From NCBI RefSeq assembly GCF_017357425.1, contig NZ_CP014571.1, forward strand, positions 372,001 through 436,000: a DNA stretch of 64,000 nt, written 5' to 3'. The position numbers and the translations under genes were made by a program. The notes beneath the pieces were generated by a model that ran no database searches, was not told the DNA's origin, and saw only the letters and a list, made by a program, of their open reading frames with translations. Below, in pieces: positions 25,706-34,000 of this stretch (positions within the stretch are counted from its first letter, which is position 1; each line of letters starts with the position of its first letter). Source of the stretch: Arthrobacter sp. D5-1. GTDB lineage: Bacteria; Actinomycetota; Actinomycetes; Actinomycetales; Micrococcaceae.

Positions 25706-25750
25706 CAGGGAGGCTAGGATCAAACCATGATCCTGGCCTCCCTGATTTTT
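25706..25750 (+). terminator. 17-bp hairpin plus T-run overlapping the next start codon
   Basis: Arms 25706-25722 and 25728-25744 pair over 17 bp with one G-U wobble and a 5-nt loop, followed by ATTTTT. This is a textbook intrinsic terminator for the acid-sugar operon. The ATG of the DUF1304 gene (25727) lies in the loop and first arm base, and its AGGA ribosome site (25716-25719) is in the left arm, so the hairpin should also restrain translation of that gene. Confidence 0.8.
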
Positions 25751-26119
25751 GCGTCGATAGCTGCCCTGCTCCACGTTTACATCTTCACCATGGAGTCCAT
25801 TACCTGGACCAAGCCCAAGACCTGGAAAACGTTCAGCATCACCTCCCAGGCTGACGCGGAAACCACCAAACCGCTCGCCTACAACCAGGGCTTCTACAAT
25901 CTCTTCCTGGCTATCGGAGCCTTGATCGGAATCGTCGCAGTGGCCATGGGCGCCCCGCAGGTGGGCTGGACCCTCGTCTTCAGCAGTTGCGGTTCCATGC
26001 TTCTGGCAGCTTTGGTCCTCGCCGCAAGCGGCAAGAAGTACCTCCGCGCAGCGACCCTCCAAGGAACCACGCCGCTGCTCGCCGTCGTGCTTGGTGTCCT
26101 GGCGCTGACTCTTGGCTAG
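25727..26119 (+). CDS. DUF1304 family membrane protein
   Basis: This 130-residue protein has four hydrophobic segments (1-25, about 60-78, 80-98, 108-130) and the family marks HVYIFTMESITW and YNQGFYNLFLAIGAL. Its function is unknown in the family. The N-terminal membrane segment requires the ATG at 25727, which puts the start inside a strong terminator-like hairpin. It is convergent with the VOC gene, 15 bp away. Confidence 0.88.
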   Translation: MILASLIFASIAALLHVYIFTMESITWTKPKTWKTFSITSQADAETTKPLAYNQGFYNLFLAIGALIGIVAVAMGAPQVGWTLVFSSCGSMLLAALVLAASGKKYLRAATLQGTTPLLAVVLGVLALTLG

Positions 26120-26134
26120 GACCCAGGCTCCCGG

Positions 26135-26554
26135 CTAGGACTCCGGCGGTCCGTCCTGGGCTGCGGCTTCGTCCATCCAGACCACTTCCCAGTGGTGCCC
26201 ATCCAAGTCACGGAACGCCCGGCTGTACATGAATCCCATGTCCATGGGGTCGTAGGTTTCGGAACCTCCGGCGTCAAGGGCCTTGGTGGCCAAGGCGTCC
26301 ACCTCTTCACGGCTGTCGGCCGAAATGGCGACTATTGCCGCCGTCGAGTTTTGGGTGTCCGCGATGGGCTGCTTGGTGAACTCGGCAAACTTGGCGTGGG
26401 TCAGGAGCATGGCGAAAATGGTGTCGCTGAAGACCACGCAAGCGGCGGTTTCATCGGTGAAGTTTGGATTGATGGAGTAGCCAAGGGCCGTATAGAAGGC
26501 CTTGGACGCCTCGAGGTCGCTGACGGGGAGGTTCACGAATATGGACGTAGTCAT
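26135..26554 (-). CDS. VOC/glyoxalase superfamily protein
   Basis: This 139-residue protein begins MTTSIFVNLPVSDLEASKAF, has an FSDTIFAMLLTHAKF strand pair and ends RAFRDLDGHHWEVVWMDE, where the DxDGHxWE pattern contains a possible metal His and Glu. Such PhnB-like proteins bind small ligands or act on antibiotics or aldehydes, and no substrate is suggested here. I start at the ATG at 26554; the longer open frame beyond it runs against the acyltransferase gene. Confidence 0.85.
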   Translation of the reverse strand: MTTSIFVNLPVSDLEASKAFYTALGYSINPNFTDETAACVVFSDTIFAMLLTHAKFAEFTKQPIADTQNSTAAIVAISADSREEVDALATKALDAGGSETYDPMDMGFMYSRAFRDLDGHHWEVVWMDEAAAQDGPPES

Positions 26555-26713
26555 GGCTTCGATCCTGCCGGTGTTTCGCCGTCCCGTCCAGACCCCAAAA
26601 ACCAGTGGTGGATGACCCGCCGATACCCAGCCATATCCAGCCTGCTGGCTCCGCCCCTTCGACGGGCGGACAATGGAGTCAACACGCAGGTGCGTGGGTT
26701 CCAAGGGAGAGCC

Positions 26714-28078
26714 ATGGAGCGGGAATCGGAAGCGAACCACCGCGCAGGCCGGGACGCGGTGGCGCAGAGGGATCCGGCGATCGACCTTGTCCGGTTCACC
26801 TGCCTGCTCCTGGTGGTTGCTGCGCATTGCATGATGGCCAACCCTGTTCTGCAGAAGGACGGGACGGTCACCACGGAGAACGTACTCATGGAGCAAAGCT
26901 GGTTCACACCTGTGGCCTGGGCCCTCATGATCGTTCCACTGTTCTTCGTGCTGGGTGGTGTGACGGGCTTGCAGTCGTGGCGGCGCCTGAGAGCCCGCGG
27001 CGGTACCGGACTCGACTTCGCCCATCTCCGGCTCCTCCGACTGGTCCGCCCCGCCATGGCATTGCTCGCCGTCATGTGGGGAGGGCTGTGGGTCGCGCTG
27101 CTGCTGGGTGTTCACCCCCAGGTCATCCAGCTCATGGCCACCGGCGCCGCCATGCCGCTGTGGTTCCTGGCCGCCTATCTCACGGCGCAGCTCAGCGTTC
27201 CACTCCTGGCCAGGTTCCACGAACGCGCACCACTGCTGACCCTCGCCATGTTGGTGGCGCTGATCATCACGGTTGACTCCCTTCGAGGAGCGCTTCCCGT
27301 GCTCGCGTTCACCAATCTGATCTTTGTGTGGTGTGCGGTCCAGCAGTTGGGTTTCCTCATAGCGGATGGATTCTTGGAACAGCGCAGCCGTACCTGGTTG
27401 GTGGGTGTCATTGTCTCCAGCAACCTGTTGTTGGGGCTGGTCACAGGAGTGGCTGTTTATCCGGGCAACATGGTGGTCAATATCAACCCGCCCAACCTGT
27501 GCTTGCTGCTGTTGGGCATCTCACAGGCCGCAACGCTTCAGCTCCTCCGCAACGGAATTGAATGGCTCGCGGGAGTCCGCTGGATCCAGGCAGTCATTGC
27601 CGTAGCCGGCCGCAGGTCCATGACGGTTTATCTGTGGCATCTTCCGCTGCTGGTGGGCATGTCAGGTTTGTTGTTGCTCACCGACGTGCCCAAGCCCGCA
27701 GGTGGCACGCCCGAATGGTGGTGGGCCCGGATCCCTGTTTTCCTTGCCGTGGTCGCCTTGCTGGTGCCGGTGGTGTGGCTTTGTGGCTGGTTGGAGGACC
27801 GTCCGACGGCGGCAAGCCACGCGCGGGGTCCTTCGCGTACCGCTGTGGTGACGGCCGCCGTCGTCGTTTTGATTCCGCTTGCGGACGCCGCGTTAAACGG
27901 CCTGACGCTTGCCTTGTTGGGTGGGGGAGCGGCGTGCTTTGCCCTTTCAGTCCTGTTGCTGGGCAGGGTTCCGACGCCGGTGCTGCCGCTATCGCCCGAC
28001 GTTGGGATCCATGAGCGGCGCGGCTATCAGGTCCCCACGTTGCGGGAGCCGGGTTTAAGTGCCAATCTCGAACCATGA
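26714..28078 (+). CDS. acyltransferase family membrane protein
   Basis: This 454-residue protein has about ten hydrophobic segments and acyltransferase_3 features: RDPAIDLVRFTCLLLVVAAH at the start, FFVLGGVTGLQSW, and RSMTVYLWHLPLLVGM near 300. Such proteins O-acylate cell-surface sugars or lipids. The ATG at 26714 has AAGGGAGA before it. The stop overlaps the ATG of the GNAT gene (ATGA). The long C-terminal tail after the last TM is disordered. Confidence 0.87.
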   Translation: MERESEANHRAGRDAVAQRDPAIDLVRFTCLLLVVAAHCMMANPVLQKDGTVTTENVLMEQSWFTPVAWALMIVPLFFVLGGVTGLQSWRRLRARGGTGLDFAHLRLLRLVRPAMALLAVMWGGLWVALLLGVHPQVIQLMATGAAMPLWFLAAYLTAQLSVPLLARFHERAPLLTLAMLVALIITVDSLRGALPVLAFTNLIFVWCAVQQLGFLIADGFLEQRSRTWLVGVIVSSNLLLGLVTGVAVYPGNMVVNINPPNLCLLLLGISQAATLQLLRNGIEWLAGVRWIQAVIAVAGRRSMTVYLWHLPLLVGMSGLLLLTDVPKPAGGTPEWWWARIPVFLAVVALLVPVVWLCGWLEDRPTAASHARGPSRTAVVTAAVVVLIPLADAALNGLTLALLGGGAACFALSVLLLGRVPTPVLPLSPDVGIHERRGYQVPTLREPGLSANLEP

Positions 28079-28431
28079 CCGAGTACACGGATTCACTGGC
28101 AGAGTCGTTCCGCCCTGGCGTCACTACGGTGCGCAACGACAAATTCCACCGCTATGAGCTGTACGTAGACGGCGATTTGGCCGTGATTTCCCAGTTCCTT
28201 GATCGGCCCGGTCACATTGATTTCATCCATACGGAAACCAAGCCCGGGTTCAACGGCCAGGGCCTGGCTAAAGTCCTGGCGCACTTTGCTCTGGACGATG
28301 TTGTGGCGTCCGGCAAGCGCATCATCCCGCATTGCCCGTATATCGCCGCGTACCTGAAAAAGCACGAAGGCTATGAGCAGGATGTTGACTGGCCCGCCGA
28401 GAAGCCCGTGGGCGAACCGGGCAACGAATAA
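28075..28431 (+). CDS. GNAT-like N-acetyltransferase (YjdJ/PF14542 type)
   Basis: This 118-residue short acetyltransferase-like protein carries IDFIHTETKPGFNGQGLAKV, where NGQGLAK is the acetyl-CoA loop, and IIPHCPYIAAYLKKH near the end. That pattern is typical of the small single-domain PF14542 family. It is coupled to the acyltransferase gene by a 4-bp overlap and ends 3 bp before a convergent gene. The acceptor is unknown. Confidence 0.85.
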   Translation: MTEYTDSLAESFRPGVTTVRNDKFHRYELYVDGDLAVISQFLDRPGHIDFIHTETKPGFNGQGLAKVLAHFALDDVVASGKRIIPHCPYIAAYLKKHEGYEQDVDWPAEKPVGEPGNE

Positions 28432-28434
28432 GGC

Positions 28435-29016
28435 CTAAGCGGGCACTGGCTGCTCTGAGTTCTTCCTTCTCTTCAGTGGCAGGCCTGCCCTGTCCGCAGG
28501 GAAGGGCCAGTCTTTCCGTGCGCCGCTGAGGGAGACGATTGCGTCATTTTCATCGAAAACGACTTGGCCGCGGCAGCTGGCATGGACCTGCATGGCGCTG
28601 ACCAGGCTGCCCCCGTGGATATGGTCGGCGTCGGTCACTAAATAGGTAAAACTCCGCATCACGGACTCCCCAGGGGCCAGCAGCCGGATCCGGAGGTCGC
28701 GCTCAACCGGTTCCGAGGTATAGCGCAGCACCTCCATGCCCTCGTTGGTGAAGGACCGGGGTACCAGCGTCACGTCCCGCAAATGGCTTGCGGAGCGGTT
28801 GATGATCCATGCCGTAAAGATGACGGTATCTCCTGGAATGGCCACCGGCCGGTCCGCTCCGTAGACCAGGGTGGCGCGGCCCGCATTCTTCTTGCGGGTG
28901 AGTGGACCTGATCTGTGCGGCGGCAATCCACGGACAATGGCGCTCGGTTGCTGCGTTCCGTCCTTATGGAGAGCACGCATCAGTTTCAGGAAGGGGCGGG
29001 GGCGGCGGGCGTCCAT
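28435..29016 (-). CDS. DUF11-like Ig-fold protein without signal peptide
   Basis: This protein has 193 residues from the ATG at 29016, which has GAGGAA upstream; in-frame ATGs at 29052 and 29070 lack a good site. The centre (PGDTVIFTAWIINRSASHLR, then LLAPGESVMRSFTYLV and a Gly-Gly turn) has the look of a DUF11/CARDB-type seven-strand domain, as in the giant protein nearby. There is no signal peptide, TM segment or sorting motif. The basic N-terminus (MDARRPRPFLKLMRAL) is odd for a surface protein. It is divergent from the fused sigma factor and may be its regulatory partner. Confidence 0.65.
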   Translation of the reverse strand: MDARRPRPFLKLMRALHKDGTQQPSAIVRGLPPHRSGPLTRKKNAGRATLVYGADRPVAIPGDTVIFTAWIINRSASHLRDVTLVPRSFTNEGMEVLRYTSEPVERDLRIRLLAPGESVMRSFTYLVTDADHIHGGSLVSAMQVHASCRGQVVFDENDAIVSLSGARKDWPFPADRAGLPLKRRKNSEQPVPA

Positions 29017-29078
29017 GGTTCCTCGATTCGCGCCAGGGTTCAGGAGGGTCATGTTTATTAGTGCGGCCAAGGTTGGGA

Positions 29079-29091
29079 TCGTGACGCGAAA
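29079..29091 (-). promoter_or_regulatory. shared 13-bp motif TTTCGCGTCACGA, copy 1
   Basis: On the minus strand this reads TTTCGCGTCACGA, 63 bp before the DUF11-like gene. The same 13 bp occur at 30941-30953 before the giant surface gene. GCGTCAC resembles the CGTC-containing -10 of ECF promoters, and the TCGCG-T-CACGA core is also an imperfect palindrome. Confidence 0.5.
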
Positions 29092-29160
29092 GTTGGAGTT
29101 CTCTACAGGCCCGCGACGCCCGGTTCAAGTCACACGGTTTCTGGTGTCACACTATTGTTT

Positions 29161-30813
29161 ATGGATCAAGTAGTTGCGGTCGGCGCCGATGGGGCGTCAC
29201 CACTTTCGGTGACGGCCTCTGCCAGCGATCCGCAGATCATTGCTTTGGTGCGTGAAGGCGCCACGGAGGCCTTCGACGTTCTCTATCAGCGGCACATGAA
29301 AGTGGCACAGTTCGTTGCCCGGTCCCAAACGGACAACCCGAGCGACGCGGATGACGTGGTGGCCGAGTCTTTCGCCACGATTTTTCAGCTGCTGACGGAG
29401 GGCAAGGGACCTAAGGAGTTTTTCCGGTCCTACCTCCTCACCGTGGTGAGGCGTACCGCACACGATAGAAACCGCAAAGCCCGCCGGATGCCCACGGCGG
29501 AGAATGACGCCATCCTCGATGCTCCGGTCCTGGACAACGATCAAGTAGTCAGCGAACTTGAGTCGAGCATGATGGCCAAGGCTTTCAAGTCCCTGCCGGA
29601 GCGCTGGCAGGCTGTTCTGTGGCACCTTGATATCGAGGGTCTGAAGCCTGCAGCAGCCGCTCCCTTCGTGGGCCTGACCCCCAATGGTGTCTCGGCGCTG
29701 GCGCTCAGGGCCAGGGAAGGTCTGCGCCAGGCTTATCTTCAGCAGCACATCAGCCGGACAGTGGATCAGGCCTGTGACGAATATGCCAGCCAGCTGGGTA
29801 AGTACGCCCGCAATGCGTTGAAGCGCACTTCCGCCGAGAAGGTAGGCGCACATCTGGAAGGCTGCGCGAAATGTACGGCCTTGCTGATTGAACTCAATGA
29901 CATCCAGGGCGGCATGCGCTCCATCCTCTTCCCCCTGCTGACAGGGATCACCTTCACTCCGGCGGCAGCAGGGGCGATCGGCTTCGGTGGCACGTCTACG
30001 GGTGCGGCCAACGGTGTTGCCGGGAGTACCGCTGCACCCGGAAATGTCGCTGCCCAGGGTATCCGTGGCCTCAGCAACGTGTGGAAGTTGACGGCCACCG
30101 TGATAGTGGGCGTCATGGCATTGGCAGGGACCCTCATGTGGTTCCTTCAGCCCAGCCCGGCGTCGCAGTCCACTGCGTCCGAGGCCGTCTCCAACCTCCC
30201 GCCAGCCCAGGAGACTTCGTTGGCCACGGCGACCCCACTCCCGGCCGCGTCCTTGCCCGAAGTGGTGGAACCTCCGGCCGTCGAGGCTCCACGGGCAAAT
30301 CCCTCTCCCGACAGTCCGGTGGCACTGCTGCCGGAACCACCCGCCGTCGTGATTCCACCAGCCCCGGCCCCGCAGCGGAAGGCTGTTGTAGTGGACTCCG
30401 GTACGGTGACGTCGACGCCGGCACCCGGCGGTGTGCCTCCTGCGGCACCCGCTACCCAAACGGTTGACGCCAAGTTCGCGGCTACGCAAGGGGCGAACCC
30501 GACGGAACGGACCCTCAAAGTGGACTTCTCGCTTCAGGGACAAGGCAGCCCGACTGCCGGCCAAGTGGACTTCACCCTGCCGGATGGGGCAACGTTCCTG
30601 GCTGGAAGAACTGTCGCTCCCGCGGGGTGGACCTGCGTCGGTGTCTCTGGGGGAGAACGCCAGATCCGGTGCAGCACCGACTCCGTGGATGGTACCGACC
30701 TCGCATTCACCGTGGGAGTTGCCCTGCCAGCTGCCGCCGTGTCTGGAACGTTGGATTACCGGTTTGCCGCGCAGGGTGTCATCACCAAGAACTTCACCAA
30801 TACGTTCAGCTAG
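29161..30813 (+). CDS. single-chain membrane-tethered ECF sigma factor with extracellular domain
   Basis: This 550-residue protein has sigma region 2 at about 28-107 and region 4 at about 133-197 (SLPERWQAVLWHLDIEGLKP). A zinc-binding anti-sigma motif follows (Cys205, then H231-x3-C235-x2-C238). One TM helix lies at about 309-329, then a Pro/Ala/Ser/Thr linker to about 440, and a C-terminal Ig-like domain with a Cys pair (GWTCVG, RQIRCST). Sigma, anti-sigma and sensor are therefore one chain; release probably needs proteolysis. I start at the ATG at 29161 with no clear ribosome site, so the mRNA may be leaderless. It lies 244 bp before the giant surface gene. Confidence 0.88.
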   Translation: MDQVVAVGADGASPLSVTASASDPQIIALVREGATEAFDVLYQRHMKVAQFVARSQTDNPSDADDVVAESFATIFQLLTEGKGPKEFFRSYLLTVVRRTAHDRNRKARRMPTAENDAILDAPVLDNDQVVSELESSMMAKAFKSLPERWQAVLWHLDIEGLKPAAAAPFVGLTPNGVSALALRAREGLRQAYLQQHISRTVDQACDEYASQLGKYARNALKRTSAEKVGAHLEGCAKCTALLIELNDIQGGMRSILFPLLTGITFTPAAAGAIGFGGTSTGAANGVAGSTAAPGNVAAQGIRGLSNVWKLTATVIVGVMALAGTLMWFLQPSPASQSTASEAVSNLPPAQETSLATATPLPAASLPEVVEPPAVEAPRANPSPDSPVALLPEPPAVVIPPAPAPQRKAVVVDSGTVTSTPAPGGVPPAAPATQTVDAKFAATQGANPTERTLKVDFSLQGQGSPTAGQVDFTLPDGATFLAGRTVAPAGWTCVGVSGGERQIRCSTDSVDGTDLAFTVGVALPAAAVSGTLDYRFAAQGVITKNFTNTFS

Positions 30814-30940
30814 GCACTCGGACCCAGCCCCATGGCCTGCAGCCAGGGCTAGCCCGGGCGGCTCTGTCTTTCGGCGCGCCGGCTGCCTTCTTTGCCCTGT
30901 CTTTCCGGGGCCTTTAAAAATTTCTGGATTCTCTACCTTT

Positions 30941-30953
30941 TTTCGCGTCACGA
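30941..30953 (+). promoter_or_regulatory. shared 13-bp motif TTTCGCGTCACGA, copy 2
   Basis: This is identical to the sequence at 29079-29091 and is oriented towards the giant gene 105 bp downstream. A TTCTCTAC at 30928-30935, just before it, also occurs at 29099-29106. The 244-bp gap (30814-31057) otherwise shows an AT-rich patch around 30911-30945 and no gene. Confidence 0.5.
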
Positions 30954-31057
30954 AGAGATGCCTCCATCCACTGGAGTACTGGCGAGTAGCCTAGCTCGAC
31001 GCCGATTCGCTTCTGTGGGTCGGCCTCGTGCGTGACAACGAAAAGCGAGAGAGAACC

Positions 31058-34000
31058 GTGAAACACACACGTCCACAAAAGCTGTTGGCGGCCGTCGTCG
31101 CCACAGCGATCATGTCGCTGGGGGTGGGTGGCGCCTTAGCGCCACCGGCCTTGGCGACAGTCCCGGGGTCCCCGGGTGTTGCCCAACCAGGAACGCCGGT
31201 CTACACCGAGGACTTCTCCAACCAAAATGCCACCAGCGGTGCCATCAGCATCCTCAACTACACCGGCGGCGCCGAGGCTGCCAATGAAACATACTTTGCA
31301 GACACCCCTTACACTCCGGCCGGCGGACAGTGCGATGGCTGGATACTGAATTCCTCCACGCCGTTGCCAACCTCTGACGCCGGGTGTACCAACAACCAGC
31401 CTGATGGTTGGAACCAAATCCGGCAAATGGCTGCCGCCCTTGGATTGGCCCAAGGCCAGACAGCTGCGGAATCCTCCACCAACCAGGTGCTGTCCGAATA
31501 CACGAACAGCCCCACCGGGCGCATCACACCCGGAGTCCAGTTCCGGACTGAAGACAACACTATTCCTGCGACCGAGGGCCACTACTACGCAGTATCGGCC
31601 TACTTCGCACAGGTGAACTGCCACTCGACCCACGCAAAGGAGACCTTCAGCCTGCTGATCAACGGCACGCGCCAGGTCCTCAGCACCGGGCTTGATCCTT
31701 GTGGATCAAACACCACCAACGGCGCCGCCATAGAGATCCAGAAGCTCCAGTCTGCTGCCTACCAGGTGCCGATGGGCACCTCCCCTTCACTCGGTCTTGA
31801 GCTGAGGAACGAAGCCACCAGCGGTGCCGGTAACGATGTCGCTTTTGACCTTCCGCAGATCGTGGACGTTACCCCCCAGGTGGATAAGTCCTTCACCCCG
31901 TCCCTCATCGGCCCCGGCGGAACGTCCAAAGTTACCTTGACGGTGACCAACACAGACGATTTGATGGCCAAGAATGACTGGTTCATCACGGATACCCTCC
32001 CTGCCGGCGTAGTTGTTGCCGGTACCCCCAATATTGGTGGCACCTGTGTACAAGCCGCCGGAACCAATCCCCTGGTGCGCACGGCCGTTGCCGGCAGCAA
32101 CACCATCGCGGTGACCGGCGGGGACCTCGCCCTGGGCATGACCTCCTGCACCATCGAAGTGGACGTCACGGCAGCAGCCGAGGGCACCTATGTCAACGGT
32201 CCGGCCAACATTGCCACCAACCTGAACCCGCCGGCTGACGCAACCTTGGTAGTCAAGGCCCCTCGCCTCGAACTGAGCAAGGCACTGGATGCCACTCGCC
32301 TGATGGATTCGGATCAGTTCACCACTGAGATCCGCACCGGCTCGGCTACGGGACCTGTTGTCAGCAACACTGCCAACGCCACCACCACCGGTACGGGTTC
32401 CACCGTCACTGCGGGTACAGGTGTCACTGGCGAATACATCGCTGACGCCGGGGCAACGTACTACCTGACGGAGTCGGGTACCAACCTGTCCGGCTACAGC
32501 AAGGTAATCACCTGTGTTGACGCCAACGGTCTTCAGGCTGGACTGCCCGTCGGAGCGGTAGTAGATGCTGCTTACTCCCTGGTGCCTGTTGCCGGCGCCG
32601 ATATCAGCTGTGTTCTCACCAACACGGCCGTTCCGGCACCGGAATTGGAATTCACCAAGTCCGCTGACTCTTCAGACATCCAGGATCCGTCTGTTGTGGG
32701 TGACCAGATCACCTACACGTTCACGTCCACCAACACGGGCAACGTACCCCTGACGGGTGTCACCATCAACGACCCCTTGGATGGTTTGTCTGCCCTCACC
32801 TACACCTGGCCAGGGACTCCGGGCACCTTGCTCCCCGGTGAAACTGTGACGGCTATGGCCACCTACGCCATCACCCAGGCTGACATTGATGCAGGACACG
32901 TGGCCAACCTTGCCACCACCACGGGTAATCCTCCGACAGGTCCTCCTGTCACCCCGCCTCCGGCTGGTACGGATACCCCGCTGACTCCGGCTCCGGCCAT
33001 GGAGTTCAGCAAGTCCGCTGATGCCTCGGCAATCCAGGATCCGTCGGTTGTGGGTGACCAGATCACCTACACGTTCACTTCCACGAACACGGGCAATGTC
33101 TCCCTGACCAACGTGTCCATCAACGATCCGCTGGCTGGCCTGTCAGCCCTGACCTACACCTGGCCCGGTGTTGCAGGAACGCTCCTGCCCGGCCAGACGG
33201 TCACCGCTACGGCAACGTACGCCATTACGCAGGCCGACATCAACGCCGGCCACGTCGCCAACACGGCGACTACCACTGGCACTCCGCCCACCGGTCCTGC
33301 GGTAACGCCGCCTCCGGCTGGTACGGATACCCCGCTGACTCCGGCTCCGGCCATGGAGTTCAGCAAATCCGCGGATGCTTCGGGCATTCAGGATCCGTCG
33401 GTTGTTGGTGACCAGATCACCTACACGTTCACTTCCACGAACACCGGCAACGTTCCGCTGACCAACGTATCCATCAACGATCCGCTGGCTGGCCTGTCTG
33501 CCCTGACTTACACGTGGCCGGGAACTCCGGGCGAGCTGCTTCCGGGCCAGACGGTGACGGCTACGGCAACGTACGCCATCACGCAGGCTGATATCACGGC
33601 CGGTCATGTGGCAAACTCGGCAACCACGACGGGCACCCCGCCTGTTGGTCCTCCGGTGACTCCTCCTCCGGGCACCACAGACACTCCGCTGACGTCAACT
33701 CCGGCCATGGAGTTCACCAAGTCCGCTGACGCGTCCGCCATTCAGGATCCGTCCGTTGTGGGTGACCAGATCACCTACACGTTCACATCCAAAAACACCG
33801 GCAACGTTCCGCTGACAAACGTGTCCATCAACGATCCCTTGGTTGGTCTCTCGGCTCTGGTTTACACCTGGCCGGGCACTCCTGGTGAACTGCTTCCGGG
33901 CCAGACCGTGACGGCTACGGCAACGTACGCCATTACCCAGGCTGATATCGACGCCGGTCACGTCGCCAATGCAGCGACCACCACGGGCACCCCGCCTGTT

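Noticed and set aside
26555..27220. Upstream in-frame extension of the VOC gene
   Set aside because: It overlaps the acyltransferase coding sequence on the other strand and has low-complexity composition. The ATG at 26554 matches the family start.
29197..30951. Minus-strand open frame of about 580 codons opposite the fused sigma factor
   Set aside because: The composition is Arg/Gly-rich with no domain. The plus strand has sigma, zinc-finger and TM features in order.
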